DNA of 64,000 bases, taken from positions 74,344,700 to 74,408,699 of the forward strand of contig OX457027.1 in the NCBI GenBank assembly GCA_949752745.1, read 5' to 3'. The position numbers were made by a program, and so were the translations under genes. The notes under the pieces were generated by a model. It did no database searches, had not been told where the DNA came from, and saw only the letters and a list, made by a program, of their open reading frames with translations. How positions within the stretch are numbered: position 1 is the first letter of the stretch; each line of letters begins with the position of its first letter. Source of the stretch: Protula sp. h YS-2021 (taxonomy: Eukaryota > Annelida > Polychaeta > Sabellida > Serpulidae). Positions 35,095 through 44,940 of this stretch are shown here, piece after piece.

Positions 35095-36779
35095 GATTTA
35101 TGCAACAAACGAAAGCAACACGACGATCCCATTTTATACATATTAAACACCCACATACCTCTAGTGAAGGAAAATAAATTCCTTGGTTTAATCCTGGACT
35201 CAAAGCTAAATTTTATCCCCCACATAAAGGTGTGAAGAGGAAATACCAAAATGCACCTAACCTGTTACGAGTTGGTCTCCACCCACGATTGGAGAGCAGA
35301 CACCAGCACAAAATTAAAACTGTACAGATCATTGGTAAGATCTAGACCGGATTATGGTAGCGTCGTCTGTGAATCGGCAAGGCCTGCGTACTTAAAGATA
35401 CTGCACCCAATTCAACACCAAGGCCTCCGCCTTTGCCATAACGCTTTCAGAACCTCACCAGCAGAAAGCTTACAATTTGAAGCAAACGAAACCATTGGAT
35501 ATCTGACGACATAAGCTCTCTATGCAATACGCTATTAAGATAAACGCAAATAAAGACCCCCGCCCCCCTCATAAAACAGTATTCGGTATTGACCATTCGG
35601 AAATCCTAAACACACGCCCTAGGGTTATCGTTCCCTTTGGCTCTAGAATCCGAAACTATCTTAATAAAGCTGGAATCAGAGTCGAGCAAATTCCAAATTC
35701 AAAACTTTCTGAATACCCAACATGGAAAATACAAAAACCCATTATTGATAAAACTTAACAAGCTTTCCTAAAGACGAAACAAATGCTCGTGTGTTTCAAG
35801 CTAGGTTTTTTGAGATAAAGGAAACCTAACTTGCCCATCATTTCATATATACGGATGGATCTAAACTCGAAGACAGAGTTGCTGCTTCGAGGGTCACAGA
35901 ATCAAATATCCTAAAAACTAGACTACCAAACAGCTCCTCTGTATTCTTGGCGGAGATTCGGGCACTTCAGCTGGCCATTGAAATCTTTAAGATCAGCAGG
36001 TACAAAGAGTTTGTAATCTGTGTGGATTCTTTCTCAGTTCTACAATCATTAGCAAATGTTCAAGTGTCGAACACAATGACTTAGACTTAATAGAACGCTA
36101 CGATAGGACAATCAAACAAGGCAAATCCCTAGTGCGTTGCTGTGTTCCAAGCAACGTAGGCATGCCGGGTAATGAGGCGCCAGACCAGGCAGCAAAAGAA
36201 ACGTTAAACCACAATGTGTCTGACCTTTTGCTACCATACTCTCACTTTAAACCCCATATTTCAAAATACTTGAAAAACCTTTGGCAACAAAAGTGGAATG
36301 AACAAAGAAATAAACTCTTTCAAATCCAACCAATAGTTGGCCAAAAGCCTGTAGCTCTCAACATTATACGTTGTACAGTGGTTATGCATAAAGGCCGACT
36401 TGGGCACACAAACATCACCCATGGTTATCTTTTGAGAGGCGATCCCCCGCCGGACTGTATCGGTTGTCAAGAACGTTTGACTGTGAAACATATTCTACTC
36501 AATTGTGTAGATTTCCAAAACATCCGATCACGTTACATTGTGAATTCTTTGAAAGACCTTTTTACAAGGGTAGTACCAAGCAAACTCATTTCTTTTCGCA
36601 AAAAAATACACCTATACAGTAAGTTTTAAATTGAATTCAGTTGATTCTTAGTTTTATACATCACTGTTTGTCTATTTTAATCGAGTTGAGTTCCAACTGA
36701 GTCTCACTGTTACAGAACCGACACAATATGACCCTAACCGGTTTGCTGGTGTCGTTAAACCAACCAACCAATCAATCAT
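35095..36779 (+). mobile_element. RNase H-containing non-LTR retrotransposon remnant, 3' half
   Basis: Reading starts in the last RT motif (KFLGLILDSKLNFIPHIK, about 35180), then YRSLVRSRPDYGSVV (35325) and GLRLCHNAFRTSPAESL (35425). An RNase H domain follows with DGSKLEDRVAASRV (35855), FLAEIRALQLAIEI (35945), VICVDSFSVLQSL (36015) and a closing VGMPGNEAPDQAAKE (36160). The C-terminus has DCIGCQERLTVKHILLNC (36455), a CCHC-like C-x2-C-H-C. Several frameshifts and stops make it dead. The 3' end terminates in (AACC)n near 36756-36775. The RNase H domain places it in an I/jockey-type group rather than with the CR1/L2-like elements in this window. Confidence 0.87.
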
Positions 36780-37540
36780 TAATGGAATTTTATTCAATTA
36801 ACACTTGGGTCCACCCATGTTCTATTATTGTTGTGATAATCTCTTTGAATGAGTAGTTTTTTTCAATAGTTTTCGTTCTGAATTCCAGACTTTGACGACT
36901 GATTACGTCATACTTGTAGACCCAGTTACAAGCTTGCTGTACATTTCTGTAGATATATATATATATCTTTTCCTATAAGTTATAGTCCTTTGAGTTATAT
37001 AATGAAGGCGAAAAATAATATTATTAGCGGTATAAAAGCATCATTGCATAGTCGTCACTTGTTAATAATAATAGTTAAACTGATCGTTTTGCCAAAAATT
37101 GATGAAATTTTTCACATTTTCAATTTAGACTTTTGAATTTTTGTCCAGACAATTACTCAGAATCTGAATGCGTAGTGTTAAGAGGTTGAAAAATTACAAT
37201 TTGCATATAGACTCAAGAATTTTGTCCAGATAAGTTCACAATAACATCGAAGCCCTGTCCTTTGAAACTATAAAGTGGCAATATCGATGTACAATGTCTT
37301 GTTATGTTTGAAATGGCGCAGAATTGACAGATCTGAACTTTATCAGAAATGTATAATGCTATACAGCTTTTTCAGCGGGGTGTAGGGGGTTGCCCTGACC
37401 AGTTTTAAGAATCCACAGGGTTCAGCTTTTAGACAGTAAAACATATACATTGCAGTTATAGAAAATCCTATTATTTTAGAAATATGACGGAATTTAATGG
37501 ATTACCACTTTTTTAAAATGTTTGATATGGGTCTTGGGAA
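36780..37540. other. intergenic, nothing recognised
   Basis: AT-rich, with a short (AT)n at 36955-36965. No gene was recognised. Confidence 0.4.
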
Positions 37541-39675
37541 GTTGCCATGAGGTAATTTGCCACGCTGGAAGTTACCACATGGAAGTTTTGCCACGCAGTG
37601 AGTTGCCACGCTTGTTAAAAAGAATTTCCATCATAAAGTGTTTTTAAATAAATAATGGAAACAATTTATCTTAAGCAACTTTTTTATGGCATTCTGTTAC
37701 ACAAAGGTAAAAATGTAAGGTGAAGTTAAATACTATTAAACATTTTAATGCTAAGATCACAGCAACATAAATAGTAACAATACCTTCTTAAGTTTCGATT
37801 GCAGAGCATTATTCTAATTTAACTGATCAAAGAACTAAACACACCCACAAAAACAAAAAACAATTGTAATTTAACTGATGCTAGCTATAACGCCAAGATT
37901 AATCTGATTGTAATCATACAATTAAAGAGGTGAATATTCACTGCCATTTTAATTTTTGATTATAGATCACTGTTCGGAGTCAACTGATCACAGGAGTAAC
38001 TGAATCAATGTCAGTTGCAATTATAAGTATACATAACAACCTTAAAACTGAATTGCAGTTATTACTTCAGTCAGTCTTCAACACATCTGCTGGAACTCAA
38101 AAGACGATATCATAAGCGATTCCACGCAAGAAGTCTAAAATCTGTCGGTTTGGAAAATCGGTTACAATGGTGGAAATTCACTCGGTCACTTCTCGGTACA
38201 CACGCTTCTGCTTGGTCGCCTCTTGTCTCTCCATCTCTTGCGCAGTGCAATATGTCATGGTCTGCTCCTTTTTCAAAATGGTTAGAAACTGCCACAGGTT
38301 CAGATGCGTGGTAATCACGGCAAAGAGCAGCTTGTGATGGTACCTGTCGCAGTGGTTGTTGGTTCTTGGTATGTGATCAGCGACCCGGTCATTCATATTC
38401 TCTACGCAGTGTGGAAAGCGTGGTTCGGCACGGGTATATCGGCGGACACAACCGATGTATGTCTCCTCAATGTAATCCAGTACGAGTAACAATGACTCCT
38501 GAATTTCGTCTTAGAGTGCGTCGAATGCGTTCACCACTTGATCCAGAGGCACAAAGGCTATTGCTCGTATCATTCTGATGAATCTTCTGAGGTTCTGGTC
38601 GTTGGAGTAATCATTCTACAAACCCTACGCTTGCACTTTTCGATAGATGTCCTGTGACAAATCAAATGATGAAACACCCAGAAACTGCAACACCGGCGAA
38701 GGCTTCACTAGCAGATTCCGTTACCGCTTGTTCAAAATCCATCATCATCCGTGGCAGAAAAGTCGGACGTAAAGTTTTGAGCGCTGCAAACATGCGGTTG
38801 GACGTTTCACGGGTTTTGTATGGTGACTAGAAGGTGTCAAGGAATGAATGGTGTACAGCTGAAAGAAAAGCTGTGGGACCACTTTAAAAGTGCCATCCAT
38901 TAGCGGGTGTTCGGCGTTGTCTGTGGTGTCCAGGGTACGGTCAGTAGCGAAACTAAGGATTCTGTTTTCATCCCCGGTGCCACTGCCGTACTGACGAAAA
39001 CGTTCTCCGGTAGCCAGGAACTGGTCCTGCTCCGAAATTTCGATATCGGAGAGATTCTGTGGCAATGGCTGGGGCTGGTTGTTACTTTTCCGGTACTTCA
39101 GAATATTGCGACGAGTGGCAGTCATTGCTGGTAGTTTTGTGGCAGTTTCATGGTTTATTGTTTCCATACTCGAAGCAATGATTTGCTGCGATGTTTCTTG
39201 TGTGTTTAAGGCCCTATGCGTAATGCCTCTTGCCATTTTCAACATTTCTGCTCTTCCGGGATCAGGAGCATGAGAGTTATATCGGAGGAGCAATCACTTC
39301 GTTCCATTTACTGTGATTTTAATTCTGAATTCACCCCCGCTTTTATACCATATATTCTCTGGAGAAGCATTACTCCGAAGTATATACAAGCCTCTGTACA
39401 TGCTTCTCTATAGTAAGTGTTATTGATACGGTTGCCAATAATTATATCCATTAATGCTCCTGGGCAGATGTAATTTAAATTATCCCTGGGAAAATGGGAA
39501 GAAGCACCAGTGGAAAGAAATAACAAATAAAACAAAATAATTTTATATAAAGATAGATAAACTCAAGAAAAAAGACCATTGTGTAAAAAGCGTGGCAACT
39601 GACCTCCTGGCAAAACTGCCATATGGCAACTCCCCGCGTGGCAACTTACCGCGTGGCAAGTCGCCGCGCGGCATC
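37541..39675 (-). mobile_element. Mutator-like element (MULE) with TTGCCACGC terminal arrays
   Basis: The left end (37541-37615) has five units of a motif of about 15 bp, roughly AGTTGCCACGCGG. The right end (39590-39675) has five or six units of the same motif in inverted orientation. Reverse-complementing the right end aligns unit by unit with the left. Between them, on the minus strand, lies a broken MULE transposase (38178-39293). The element inserted into the long dispersed repeat that continues at 39676. No intact target duplication was found. Confidence 0.82.
38178..39293 (-). pseudogene. MULE transposase pseudogene
   Basis: Read on the minus strand, the pieces follow the MULE transposase domain in order. 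LMDGTFKVVPQLFFQLYTIH (about 38850-38910) holds the first catalytic Asp. MMMDFEQAVTE (38740) holds the second Asp, followed by a GCFIH-like box. IRAIAFVPL with DQVVNAFDAL (38520-38570) comes next, then YIEETYIGCVRR (38430), RTNNHCDRYHHKL (38340) and NLWQFLTILKKEQTM (38260). The upstream 130 residues (39293 to about 38910) resemble the variable N-terminal part. A frameshift near 38745 and stops around 38640-38660 and 38495 inactivate it. An N-terminal zinc finger was not recognised. Confidence 0.85.
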
Positions 39676-40490
39676 TCGCGTATGACATTACGTTGAAATT
39701 TGTATGTAAGATTTCTCAGCCGCTGAACATTGGGGAAAGTTCAAACTTGGTGGGAGTATTGCTTGATAGGTCCGCAAGATTCTGTCAAATTTTTGAGTAG
39801 AACGAACGACTGCAGCGTAAGACGTCATCAAAAAATATGTATATATTTTGAACAACACCTTGTGTGCAAAATATTTTGATAACAGAAAGTCGTATCGCCT
39901 TCGTGTCGGAGAAAGTTGAAACTTGGTGTAATTTTTGCTTGGTACCTCTGAAAAATCAAGTCAAATTTTGCCCGGAGTAAAACGAATGAAAACGGCATTT
40001 GACTTCATTAAGTAAAAAGATAGTTGAAAAATAAAAAGGAAAGTCGGATCGACTTCAAACTTGATGTAGTTATTTCTTGGATAAGTCGCACGGTTTTTTT
40101 GTCAAACATGAAACTCACAGAAAATTGATAAAGGCTCCATTGCGTAAAAAGAATTAAGTTGTATATTTTGCAGCCGTTGAATCTGATACCATACCCTCCC
40201 CACCTTCCCCGTTTTGCCGGTTCTTTTATTAACTAAGCATAGTTATTATCTACGCTTGGGATTTCAGCGTTTTCCAGAAGATTCCAATGTTGCTGCATTC
40301 TTTTGATATACTTGAAAGCATTAGCCGTCCAACTCGACCCATGGCTGTTTCTTACATTTCGTGTAATTGACCTTTTTGTAATATGTAAAGCTAATACGTA
40401 ATATGTCACTCAGTCAGGGGTCTGATATAACAGGCTCAAATATGGGAAAGTTGAAAACCTGAGTTGTATGTTTATGCTGAGAAATGTGAC
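39676..40490 (+). repeat. long dispersed repeat, copy 2 (partner at 21470-22780)
   Basis: Collinear with the second half of 21470-22780, including the CCCACCTTCCCCGTTTTG block, AACTAAGCATAGTTAT, GAAGATTCC, CATATGTAAAGC-like sequence and ATGGCTGTTTCTT. It contains internal near-repeats (39735 and 39915: AACTTGGTG followed by TTGCTTGGTA-type sequence). Its left part is interrupted by the MULE. Confidence 0.65.
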
Positions 40491-40496
40491 TCATTT

Positions 40497-43060
40497 GGTT
40501 ATTATTATTATCATTATCATTTCTTCTATAGCGCTCATTGCAAATACTTATCATGGCGCTTTACAATAAAAAATATATTATAATATTCTGAAATCAAAAA
40601 ATCAATATGCAAATAGATATAAATGCTAATTAATACTGACAATGATTAATACTGATTGCTTAGTATTACGTAAAGGCTTTTACAAATAAAAATGTCTTCA
40701 ATTCTTTCTTAACATGACTGAGGTTATTACTTGATCTAAGAGTATATGGTAGAGCATTCCATAGGTGTGGCTAGAAGCACTAAATGCACGATCTGCCCGA
40801 AAGTTTAGTCTTTCTTTCAACTAGTAAAGCTCCAGAATTTGAGGATCTCATCACTCTCTTCGGCACATGTATCCTAAGCAAGTCTGCAAGGTAAGAAGGG
40901 GCGACTCCATTAAGACACTTGAACGTAAGCAGCAGGATCTTATATTGTATCCGCGATCTTATTGCTAACCAATGAAGCTTCTTTAAGACTGTCTGTAAAG
41001 TGACATTTCGACTATCACCAGTAATAAGTCGAGCGGCACAGTTTTGGAGGCGCTGGAGTTTTTCTAGTTGAACTTCTGGGATTCCGTATAAAAGGGAATT
41101 TGCGTAATCCAAACTAAGGTTTTGGTTGCATCTTGCGTAAGATATTTCCGTATGATTCTGATCTGACGGAGTTGTTAATATCCAATTTGTAAAACGTGAG
41201 ATACATGATTGACCATTTTCAGTTCACATTCACAGTATGATTCGAGATTTCTTTCACAACTTTTCGCTTGAATTTGTTCACCGCTGACATTAATTGAATC
41301 GTATTCCATTTTTTTTTCAATTGTTGTTTAGTCCCAAAACTAACAAATTCAGCTTTTGTTTCGTTCAATTTTACCTTGTTTTCTGCCATCCAGTTACTCA
41401 CTTTGTGTATGGTCAGTTCAAGAGCTGTTTGGGTTCAATATCCGAAGAAGCTGCGTGTCGTCAGCAAAGAGGTGGAATTATGTCTGCATCAGGCGGAAGA
41501 GATCACCTAGTGGCCCTACATACTTGCTATAGGCCTGGGGCCCCATCCGGATCCTTGGGGAAACCTGTCTCAAGGGTCATTGGATCCGGGAGGCAGTCGT
41601 TTATCTTCACCCTTTGCGTCCTATCTGCCAAATAGGAGCGGAACCAGTCAAGTTCCTCACTAGATATGTTGTAATCCATTTCAAGCCGTGTTAGCAGGAT
41701 ATCATGATTGCACGTATCTAACGCTGCACTTAGGTCGAGGAGCGCCATAAGTACAACTTGCTTGTTATCTATTGCGGTAAGTATCTGGTCTTGCTGTTTC
41801 GGTTAAGTGAAATCGTTTGAACGCAGATTGTAGAGGTTCGTCTATGTCATTTTCAGCTGTAAAACTATTAATTTGCTCCGTAACAACACGCTCTATAATT
41901 TTCGCAATTAAGGGCAGGTTTGAACCTGGTCGACAGTTCGAAAATTCCAGTTTTAAATTTTGATTTTTTTTATATTTGGAGTGACAATGGCCTGTGTGAA
42001 GAGATTTATTGATTATGCGTTTTATTATTGGAGCCAAAATGTTTATATTGTCTTTCAAGGGATTGGGTCGATCTGAGGGCAGTACTTATTGGGGACCCTC
42101 TCTACCAAATTAGTGATATCCTCGTCGGTAACTTCTGTGAACTGCACAAAGTTTGGCTTATCACAATTACCGGTTTGCGATAGTGAAGCCGGAGGGATTT
42201 CGCTATTTGGAGAATTTTTGACGATTTTCTCAATTTTTTCTTTGAAAAAGTTTGCAAATTTGTTTGACAATTGTTTTTCATCTTTGCTTTCCGGAAAGGC
42301 CTGTTTGTTATCTTTCCTTTGATTTTGTTAACGATTGGAAAGAGTGCCTTTTGATCGTGCCCACTAGACTGCACCTTTTTACTAAAATTTGCTATCTTTT
42401 CAGAGCCAATTAATGCCCCGTAAGAGTTTTTAGATTTTTTGGTAATTTTGTTCGTCCTCATTTGAGCGGGATTTTATCCATTTTCGTTCATTCTGTCTAA
42501 CTATTTTTCTATAATCCCTCGCTTCATCATCAAACCCCTCATTTTGCGGGCGCACTGTTACAGTGCGGATATCAGCAGGCGCGTGTTTGTCCATAATTGA
42601 AGACATATTTGCATTCAATAACTCAACCAGTTCATTAATGTTTTCTGGAGGGCATGTAACACTTGGAGCGTCGTGAAGGTCATTTCAGAACGCAATCATA
42701 TCGATTTCCTTTGTTTTCCTGCGACTTATTGTCTTAGATTCGTACTTCGGCTTTACGATTGGCAGAGAACATAAAACTGAAAAATGATCAGTCAATATTT
42801 CATCTGTAGTTGCTGGCGATATTGGGCTAAGGCCATCAGAACGCGTAATCATCAGTTTGAACTTTTTGGAGTTTGAACATTTTGCACCAAACTAAAGTGC
42901 TCCAATAATTCCAAAAAAGATTTAACATGTGTGTCCTTTGTATCCTCAATGTGCAGGTTAAATTCACCTGCGATTAAAATTTCATAGTTGGACAACGTAA
43001 TTTCCTCCAAAAAAGTAGCAAAATTGTTGCCAAGCTATATGGGAGTTATTATGTAACGGT
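40497..43060 (-). mobile_element. CR1/L2-like non-LTR retrotransposon remnant
   Basis: Minus-strand order: endonuclease pieces ILIAGEFNLHIED (about 42965) and TDHFSVLCSLPI (42780); linker DYRKIVRQNERKW (42500); RT motifs IIKRIINKSLHTGH (42000), MALLDLSAALDTCNHDIL (41720) and NWMAENKVKLNETKAEFVSF (41370); C-terminal domain MDYANSLLYGIPEVQLEKLQ (41090), KKLHWLAIRSRIQYKILLL (40970) and NGVAPSYLADLL (40900). Stops and frameshifts occur throughout, and the YxDD region is damaged. The 3' end is an (ATA/ATG)n tail at about 40497-40530. It is independent from but related to 26892-29280. Confidence 0.88.
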
Positions 43061-43249
43061 CAGCAATGTTTGTAGTACCTTGAAGTCATCTGATATCTTG
43101 TGTTATGACAAGCAGCTCGCCATTTTGGCACAAAAATTTCCTCACCGTAACGTTGTCTAAAGGGTTAGGGTTTGAGTTTGGGGTCGAGCTTACATTAGAT
43201 GGTTGGGGGGGGGGGGGGGTTGGAGGTTAGCAAAAGAAAAGAAAACACT
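43061..43249. other. G-run spacer
   Basis: No coding content. A 14-base G-run lies at 43207-43220. Confidence 0.5.
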
Positions 43250-43680
43250 GCGGTAAAACCTATTTGTAGCTACTGCCTTCAAGACCAATATAAAAAGTCG
43301 TGAAGTGTAACCTTTTTGTAGTGACCACCTTCCAGATTCAGATGAATAGCACGGTAAAGCCTGCCTGTCGTGACCAACATTCAGATCCGGATAAAAAAGT
43401 ACTCGCAGTAAAACTGGTAATGAGCAATTTCAAAACCCAAGTAAAAGTACCTACAGTAAGACCTGTTTTAGAAAGCACCTTTTAGACTCAGATAAAAAAA
43501 TACAGTAATTAATGCCCGGAAAGAAGACAAATAGTAAAAACTGTTCGTTGTGACCACAGTCCGGAACTAAACAAAAAAAAGAGACGCTCAGTAAAACCTC
43601 TTTTGGTGACGATCTTCCAGATCTAGATAAAAAGGCGTACTGTAAACTTACTAGTGTCCTAGTGACCACCTAGACCCAAA
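43250..43680 (+). repeat. decayed minisatellite, period about 55-60 bp
   Basis: About eight diverged units follow a pattern of CAGTAAAACCTG, TTGTAGTGACCACC, TTCCAGATCCAG and ATAAAAAAGTAC. Units are recognisable near 43250, 43305, 43350, 43405, 43455, 43535, 43590 and 43640. It is non-coding. Confidence 0.75.
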
Positions 43681-43838
43681 TGAAACATCTGTTCTTAGAC
43701 TTGTATAGCCTTAGAAGGATTGAGACACCCACAGATAAAGTTACGTATCCCCCCTCTAACTCCCTTCGAAAATTGGTTAAAGGTGATACACAACCCGACT
43801 TCTAGGCCCATTAGATACATTTATACAAGGTAAAAAGT

Positions 43839-44079
43839 AACCAGCCTCGGTGGCCTAGTGGTTAGAGTGTCCGCCTCGAGACTGGAAGATCGTGGGTTCA
43901 AACCCCGGTCGGGTCATACCTAAGACTTTAAAATTGGGACTCCCCCTTGCTACCCTGTGAGCCACTCCACATGTAAAGGCTAGAAGGGGGCATGGAATGC
44001 CCCATTTCAGTATAATGTGGCAGGGGGATCCCGATATGAAAATAGCAGTTGAAAGGGATCTAAAGAACTATACAATACA
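43839..44079 (+). mobile_element. tRNA-derived SINE with 12-bp target duplication
   Basis: The head resembles a tRNA gene: polymerase III A box TGGCCTAGTGG at 43851 and B box GGTTCAAACC at 43895. A non-tRNA body of about 150 bp follows. The 12-mer AAGGTAAAAAGT flanks it exactly on both sides (43827-43838 and 44080-44091), so the 241-bp body is defined and the insertion is fairly young. The body lacks a long poly-A. The head is typical of SINEs in marine invertebrates, from memory. A functional tRNA gene is excluded because acceptor and D-arm pairing are not maintained and the flanks form a target duplication. Confidence 0.9.
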
Positions 44080-44091
44080 AAGGTAAAAAGT

Positions 44092-44940
44092 CTGAAAATG
44101 GTACAAACTTGTTCAGATAAAACTTTGTGAAAGGGATGTCGGGTGAAACATTTGTTTATGTTCACAGAAACAAAAAGCCAACGGATGGCTGATAAAAATT
44201 TAACATGTTCGGGCACACTGTTGTACACTGTGCTCTGGCGCTCGATTTTGTTATTTTTGAATTATTGGCAATGAATTGTGATTATGTTTGCAGAAATGAA
44301 TCTTTTATTTAAGTAAAAAGAAAATTAAAAAATACTTATTTGGGAATTATGGGTTTAGTCGGGAGACATTTGTTTTTGTTTACAGAAAACAAGAAACTAA
44401 ATAGGCGTCGATTGAAAATGTGTGGAAAAAGCCTGTACTCTTATGATTTTGTGCATTTAGTGTGTGTTTCCACAACATCATAATGTGGATAAAAAAATGC
44501 GCCTTGCGTCAGCATAAAGAAAGTGAAGTGACCAAGGCATCTTTGCGTCATATTCAGCAATGATGTTGTTGGAATGAACAAAAGCTAGAATTTACTGCCC
44601 AGAACGAAATTAACTTTGAGGATACATAATATATTTAACAATAAAATTACAATTTTCATGAACTGTCTGTCTCAACAGAATCGCAGTGCCAGTTCGTGTC
44701 ATGTCACTGTGACGACGCCTGGGCACCGTCAATTGACGGTATTGTTTTTCACGCCACTTTCTTTTTCCCTATTTCAGAATAATACTGAACAAACAAACCT
44801 TCTTCCTCCAAAGATAACTTAATCTGGAAATCAATGTGGAGACATTGGTTGCAATCTGCTCCCCTCGGCCTTTGTGGAAAGGTATACTTATCATATAGAG
44901 GCATTTAACTATTGTATAGTGAAGGAAATTGATGTTTTAG
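44092..44940. other. upstream region of ACOT8 copy 2
   Basis: A first exon for copy 2 would be expected here or further upstream, but no frame encoding a DKNLFRG-like end before a GT donor was found. 44713-44745 shares CCTGGGCACCGTC and TTGACG with 21328-21350, a dispersed-repeat end. 44270-44420 is another decayed dispersed repeat. Confidence 0.45.

Noticed and set aside
43839..43912. Functional tRNA gene
   Set aside because: A and B boxes are present, but cloverleaf pairing is not maintained. The unit continues into a non-tRNA body and is bounded by a target duplication, so it is a SINE head.
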